From assembly GCA_031425035.1 (NCBI GenBank), contig JANPIN010000124.1:23762-87761 (forward strand): a stretch of DNA of 64,000 nucleotides. Direction: 5' to 3'. Numbering within the stretch: position 1 is the stretch's first letter; every line of letters begins with the position of its first letter. The translations under genes and the position numbers were made by a program. Positions 61,345 to 64,000 of the stretch are shown here, piece by piece. The DNA is from M3007 sp031425035 (GTDB lineage Bacteria > Bacteroidota > Bacteroidia > Chitinophagales > Saprospiraceae). The notes under the pieces are model-generated. The model made no database searches, was not told the origin of the DNA, and saw only the letters and a list, made by a program, of their open reading frames with translations.

Positions 61345-61358
61345 TTGACATATATCAA
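61345..61358 (+). promoter_or_regulatory. FNR/CRP-type operator
   Basis: TTGACATATATCAA: one mismatch from the FNR consensus TTGAT-N4-ATCAA. It lies 4 bases after the Crp/Fnr gene and 71 bases before the YCII gene. Inference: bound by the product of the upstream gene. Confidence 0.5.
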
Positions 61359-61428
61359 GGGTCAGCGGCTGTACAGCGCCGGATTTTTGCGGTGATATTA
61401 TTCACTTCATCATCTAACTTCTTGTATT

Positions 61429-61776
61429 ATGAACGAGTTTTTGCTTTTGTTCCGCAACGCCAGCGGGAACGGCCAGTACATTTCCACGCCGGAGGATATG
61501 CAACGCGATATGCCGAAGTGGCAGGCTTGGATCGGTCAAATAGCAGCGCAGGGAAAACTTATTGACACGCGACCCATCGAGTATGAAGGGACGGTCATAA
61601 GCCCTGCCAGTCAGGTGGAAACACCTTTTACTGCTGAAAATATTTTGGTCGTCGGTTACCTGATCTGTAAAGCGCAAAGCCTGGAAGAAATAACGGACTA
61701 TGCGAAAACCTGCCCGATTCTTCTCTACGAGCAAGGCAGTGTGGAAATCCGTTCGATCATGCCCTTCGAAATCTAA
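61429..61776 (+). CDS. YCII-related domain protein
   Basis: 115 residues. Ferredoxin-like YCII/DGPF fold: MNEFLLLFRNASGNGQYISTPEDMQRDMPKWQAWIGQIAAQGKL split over strand-helix, and FTAENILVVGYLICKAQSLEEITDYAKTCP. Families of this type are small cytosolic proteins of unknown activity, sometimes fused to sigma factors. First gene after the FNR-like site; DoxX-like gene follows 12 bases on. Confidence 0.85.
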   Translation: MNEFLLLFRNASGNGQYISTPEDMQRDMPKWQAWIGQIAAQGKLIDTRPIEYEGTVISPASQVETPFTAENILVVGYLICKAQSLEEITDYAKTCPILLYEQGSVEIRSIMPFEI

Positions 61777-61787
61777 CCTCCAGCACG

Positions 61788-62168
61788 ATGAAAAAATTAG
61801 TCTCGCTTGGAAAGTGGTTATTCATCCTTTCTTTTTCGTTTTATGTTTTTCTACATTTAGCATTAGCCGATGTAGGCGTGGAAAAGTTCGTACCCAAGTA
61901 CCTGCCTTTTCCCTATTTCTGGAATTACCTGACCGGTATAGCTTTACTGGCCTTTATTATCAGTGCGTCTATTAGGAAATATGATCGTTTAAGTGCGCTG
62001 CTATTATCCGTTTATCTGTTATTAGTCGCGCTGCTGATTCATTTGCCGCTGGCTAAAGATCCCCAGGAAATGCTCAATGTGTTCAGAATAACGAATATGA
62101 TCGGCGGTGCGCTCATGTTTGCCGGCACGTTGGCGGTGGATAAACGGGTGTTTTATAAAATGCGGTAA
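61788..62168 (+). CDS. DoxX-like four-helix membrane protein
   Basis: 126 residues, four membrane segments. Fits DoxX-like family: short loop with FVPKYLPFPYFWNYLTGIALLAFIIS between helices 1 and 2, HLPLAKDPQEMLNVFRITNMIGGALMFAG at the end. DoxX-type proteins are linked to quinol oxidation or redox stress in some bacteria; role here unknown. Co-oriented with the YCII gene. Confidence 0.8.
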   Translation: MKKLVSLGKWLFILSFSFYVFLHLALADVGVEKFVPKYLPFPYFWNYLTGIALLAFIISASIRKYDRLSALLLSVYLLLVALLIHLPLAKDPQEMLNVFRITNMIGGALMFAGTLAVDKRVFYKMR

Positions 62169-62225
62169 ATCCTGACAGCGCTGGCATAGTTATTTTCACA
62201 TAGCGGAAAAACTTAAATTTCAGTT

Positions 62226-63323
62226 ATGAAAACAGCAGCAAACACGACCACAGGCAAGTTTACCGTAAAAGGTTATGGTGCAACGGGTGGATTAATCGGC
62301 GGTAAAACGCTGGAACCGATGGATATCGAACGGGACGCGCCCGGCACCGAAGAGGTCCTGATCGAAGTGCTCTATTGCGGGGTCTGTCACAGCGACGTAC
62401 ACCAGGTCGCCAACGATTGGAAAAATACGATCTACCCCTGCGTACCCGGACATGAAATCATCGGCCAGGTAGCCGCCATCGGTAGCGGCGTAACCAAATT
62501 TAAAGTCGGGGATACCGTGGGCGTAGGTTGCATGATCGATTCCTGCCAGCAGTGCCAGCCCTGCCGGGAAGGAGAAGAACAGTTCTGCCAGGGGGAACAT
62601 GGCCCAACTATGACCTACAACGGCTATTGGAAGCCGGCGGCAAAATTTAACACTTTTGGGGGCTTTTCTACCCATGTTGTGTCCACGGAAGCTTTCGTCC
62701 TCCGAATTCCGGACGCTTTAGATATTACCAAAGCGGCGCCTATCCTCTGTGCGGGCGTTACGACGTTCTCGCCCATGAAACACTGGAACGTACAGGCGGG
62801 CGATAAAGTCGGCATCGTGGGCATCGGTGGTTTGGGCCACATGGCGGTGATGCTGGCCAAGGCGATGGGCGCCACGGTAGTGGCGATCACCACTAAAGAA
62901 GAAAAGCGGGAAGCGGCATTGGAGCTGGGCGCAGACGACGTACTGATCTCCGAAGATAAGGAGGCCATGAAAGCGCAGGACATCACCTTCGATTTTATCC
63001 TGGTCACCATTCCGGAACCATTCGACGTAAACCCCTACATTTGTCTGCTCAAGTGGCGCGGCAGTTTGGTGACGGTCGGGCTGCTGGGACCCTATAAGGA
63101 ACCCACTAATAATATGGAAGTGGCCAGGCTTGGACGCAGCGTCGGCGGCTCCCTCATTGGCGGCATAGCCGAAACCCAGGAAGTCCTGGATTTTTGCGCC
63201 GCCAAGGGCATTCATCCGCAGGTAGAAATGATCAAAATGCAGGATATTAACGCGGCTTTTGAAAAGATAAAGGACGAAGAAGTGCGCTTCCGGTATGTAA
63301 TTGATATGAAATCACTGAAATAA
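62226..63323 (+). CDS. Zinc-dependent NAD(P)-linked alcohol dehydrogenase (CAD/YahK type)
   Basis: 365 residues, medium-chain dehydrogenase. Catalytic zinc ligands in CGVCHSDVH and PGHE, structural zinc cysteines in CQQCQPCREGEEQFC, and cofactor loop GIGGLGHMAVMLAKAMGA. Fits the cinnamyl-alcohol-dehydrogenase-like group that reduces aldehydes with NADPH (E. coli YahK). Cofactor choice is inferred from the family. In the group after the Crp/Fnr gene. Confidence 0.93.
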   Translation: MKTAANTTTGKFTVKGYGATGGLIGGKTLEPMDIERDAPGTEEVLIEVLYCGVCHSDVHQVANDWKNTIYPCVPGHEIIGQVAAIGSGVTKFKVGDTVGVGCMIDSCQQCQPCREGEEQFCQGEHGPTMTYNGYWKPAAKFNTFGGFSTHVVSTEAFVLRIPDALDITKAAPILCAGVTTFSPMKHWNVQAGDKVGIVGIGGLGHMAVMLAKAMGATVVAITTKEEKREAALELGADDVLISEDKEAMKAQDITFDFILVTIPEPFDVNPYICLLKWRGSLVTVGLLGPYKEPTNNMEVARLGRSVGGSLIGGIAETQEVLDFCAAKGIHPQVEMIKMQDINAAFEKIKDEEVRFRYVIDMKSLK

Positions 63324-63369
63324 CGGGTAATATTCAAGATTTAATTCATCCTTACCTTTCGTTCCGTTT

Positions 63370-63942
63370 ATGCCGCATATTGCCATCATCTCCGCCAGTG
63401 TACGCCTGAATCGTATGAGTCACCGCGTAGCCCTGTTTTTTGAACGCTATATTCAGGAACAAAAACTGGGCACGGCGGAAATCCTGGATTTGAAGGCCTA
63501 TAATTTTCCGGTATTCGAGGAAAGACTGCACCTGCAGCCGGAGCCGCTGCCGCAAGCGCTTGAATTTGCCGAAAAAATAAAAAAAGCGGACGGCGTCATT
63601 ATCGTTACGCCGGAGTATAACGGCGGCTACCCGGCCAGCCTCAAAAATGTCGTGGATCTGCTGTATAATGAATGGCGGCGTAAACCCATCGCTATTTCCA
63701 CGGTTTCCGACGGGGTGTTCGGCGGTACGCAGGTCATCACGTCGCTGCAGTTTTCGCTGTGGAAAATCAGGGCCTGGACGGTTCCGGCCATGTTCCCCGT
63801 GCCAAAAGGCCAGGATATGTTCGATGAGCACGGCCAGGCGACCAAACCGGAAGATACCCATAAACGGGCGGACGGTTTTCTGAGCGAGCTGCTCTGGTGT
63901 ATTGCCGCCGGGCAGGCGATGGAAAAGGTTGATGAGGGTTGA
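63370..63942 (+). CDS. NADPH-dependent FMN reductase family flavoprotein
   Basis: 190 residues. Flavodoxin-like fold with IISASVRLNRMSHRVALF, EKIKKADGVIIVTPEYNGGYPASLKNVVDLLYNEW and a PIAISTVSDGVFGG segment, the family signature. Reduces FMN, quinones or azo dyes with NAD(P)H. Together with the alcohol dehydrogenase it suggests a small aldehyde/quinone detoxification group. Confidence 0.92.
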   Translation: MPHIAIISASVRLNRMSHRVALFFERYIQEQKLGTAEILDLKAYNFPVFEERLHLQPEPLPQALEFAEKIKKADGVIIVTPEYNGGYPASLKNVVDLLYNEWRRKPIAISTVSDGVFGGTQVITSLQFSLWKIRAWTVPAMFPVPKGQDMFDEHGQATKPEDTHKRADGFLSELLWCIAAGQAMEKVDEG

Positions 63943-64000
63943 TAAAAAAGGTTGATAAGGTTTATGAAAAAGGGTTTATAAGGTTGATTATCAACCTTAT
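63931..64000 (+). repeat. ATCAACCTTAT / ATAAGGTTGAT repeat at the window end
   Basis: GGTTGAT units lead to a near-perfect palindrome at 63978-64000. Same family as 16762-16858 and 53168-53273; cut by the window edge. It overlaps the last codons of the FMN reductase gene. Confidence 0.8.

Overview
The window comes from a member of the Bacteroidota. Support: a division/cell-wall (dcw) cluster in the order usual for that phylum, with the long-loop MraY and the PASTA-tailed FtsI; repeated promoter matches to the phylum consensus TTG/TTTG-N18-23-TAnnTT(T/C)G; start codons without Shine-Dalgarno sequences; and TamL, a DUF4846 protein, a GH29 fucosidase, a lone LytTR regulator and OmpA/PD40 proteins. 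The moderately GC-rich coding sequence and very repeat-rich gaps would suit a Saprospiria- or Chitinophagia-like lineage, but I cannot place it below phylum.

Layout. 1-18,530: dcw cluster mraZ-rsmH-ftsL-ftsI-(membrane protein)-murE-mraY-[GxxExxY element]-murD-(micro-ORF)-ftsW-[four-helix-bundle element]-murG-(lipoprotein)-murC-ftsQ-ftsA-ftsZ, closed by an intrinsic terminator. It builds lipid-linked peptidoglycan precursor and the division ring; murB, murF and ddl are absent here. 18,600-28,900: KTSC protein, DUF4846 lipoprotein, large OmpA/PD40 protein, icd (minus), LolA-like protein, FtsX/MacB-type permease (minus), GH29 fucosidase (minus). 29,030-33,312: aromatic amino acid operon pheA-aminotransferase-tyrA-DAHP synthase/chorismate mutase, preceded by a previously unlisted Phe/Tyr-rich leader peptide and a terminator hairpin, i.e. 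a classical attenuator. 33,500-48,600: mixed single genes (pseudouridine synthase, FKBP isomerase, CBS protein, proC, isoaspartyl peptidase, acetyltransferase, ferredoxin-type reductase, yidD, MATE pump, methyltransferase, two paralogous outer-membrane proteins, Crp-like regulator, transposase remnant, large EEP phosphodiesterase). 48,870-64,000: umuDC, xseB, SET protein, lemA-TPM-TPM, SpoU methyltransferase / tamL, DUF937-OmpA, kbl, LytTR regulator, and a Crp/Fnr regulator followed by an FNR-like palindrome and YCII, DoxX-like, alcohol dehydrogenase and FMN reductase genes.

The most unusual content is between the genes. Many gaps are filled by short tandem motifs, often with a 7-base period (ACTCCTG, CCAATAA, ACTATGA), and often arranged as facing inverted arms. 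Two elements carry a small gene between about 40-50 bp inverted arms: a GxxExxY nuclease-fold gene between mraY and murD, and a truncated S23-type four-helix-bundle gene between ftsW and murG. Elements with matching ends but no gene occur elsewhere in the window, as MITEs relate to transposons. REP-like hairpins occur as a cluster beside the transposase remnant and also, in frame, inside murD; a heptamer array lies in frame inside murE. Together these suggest an active, poorly described family of palindromic intergenic elements.
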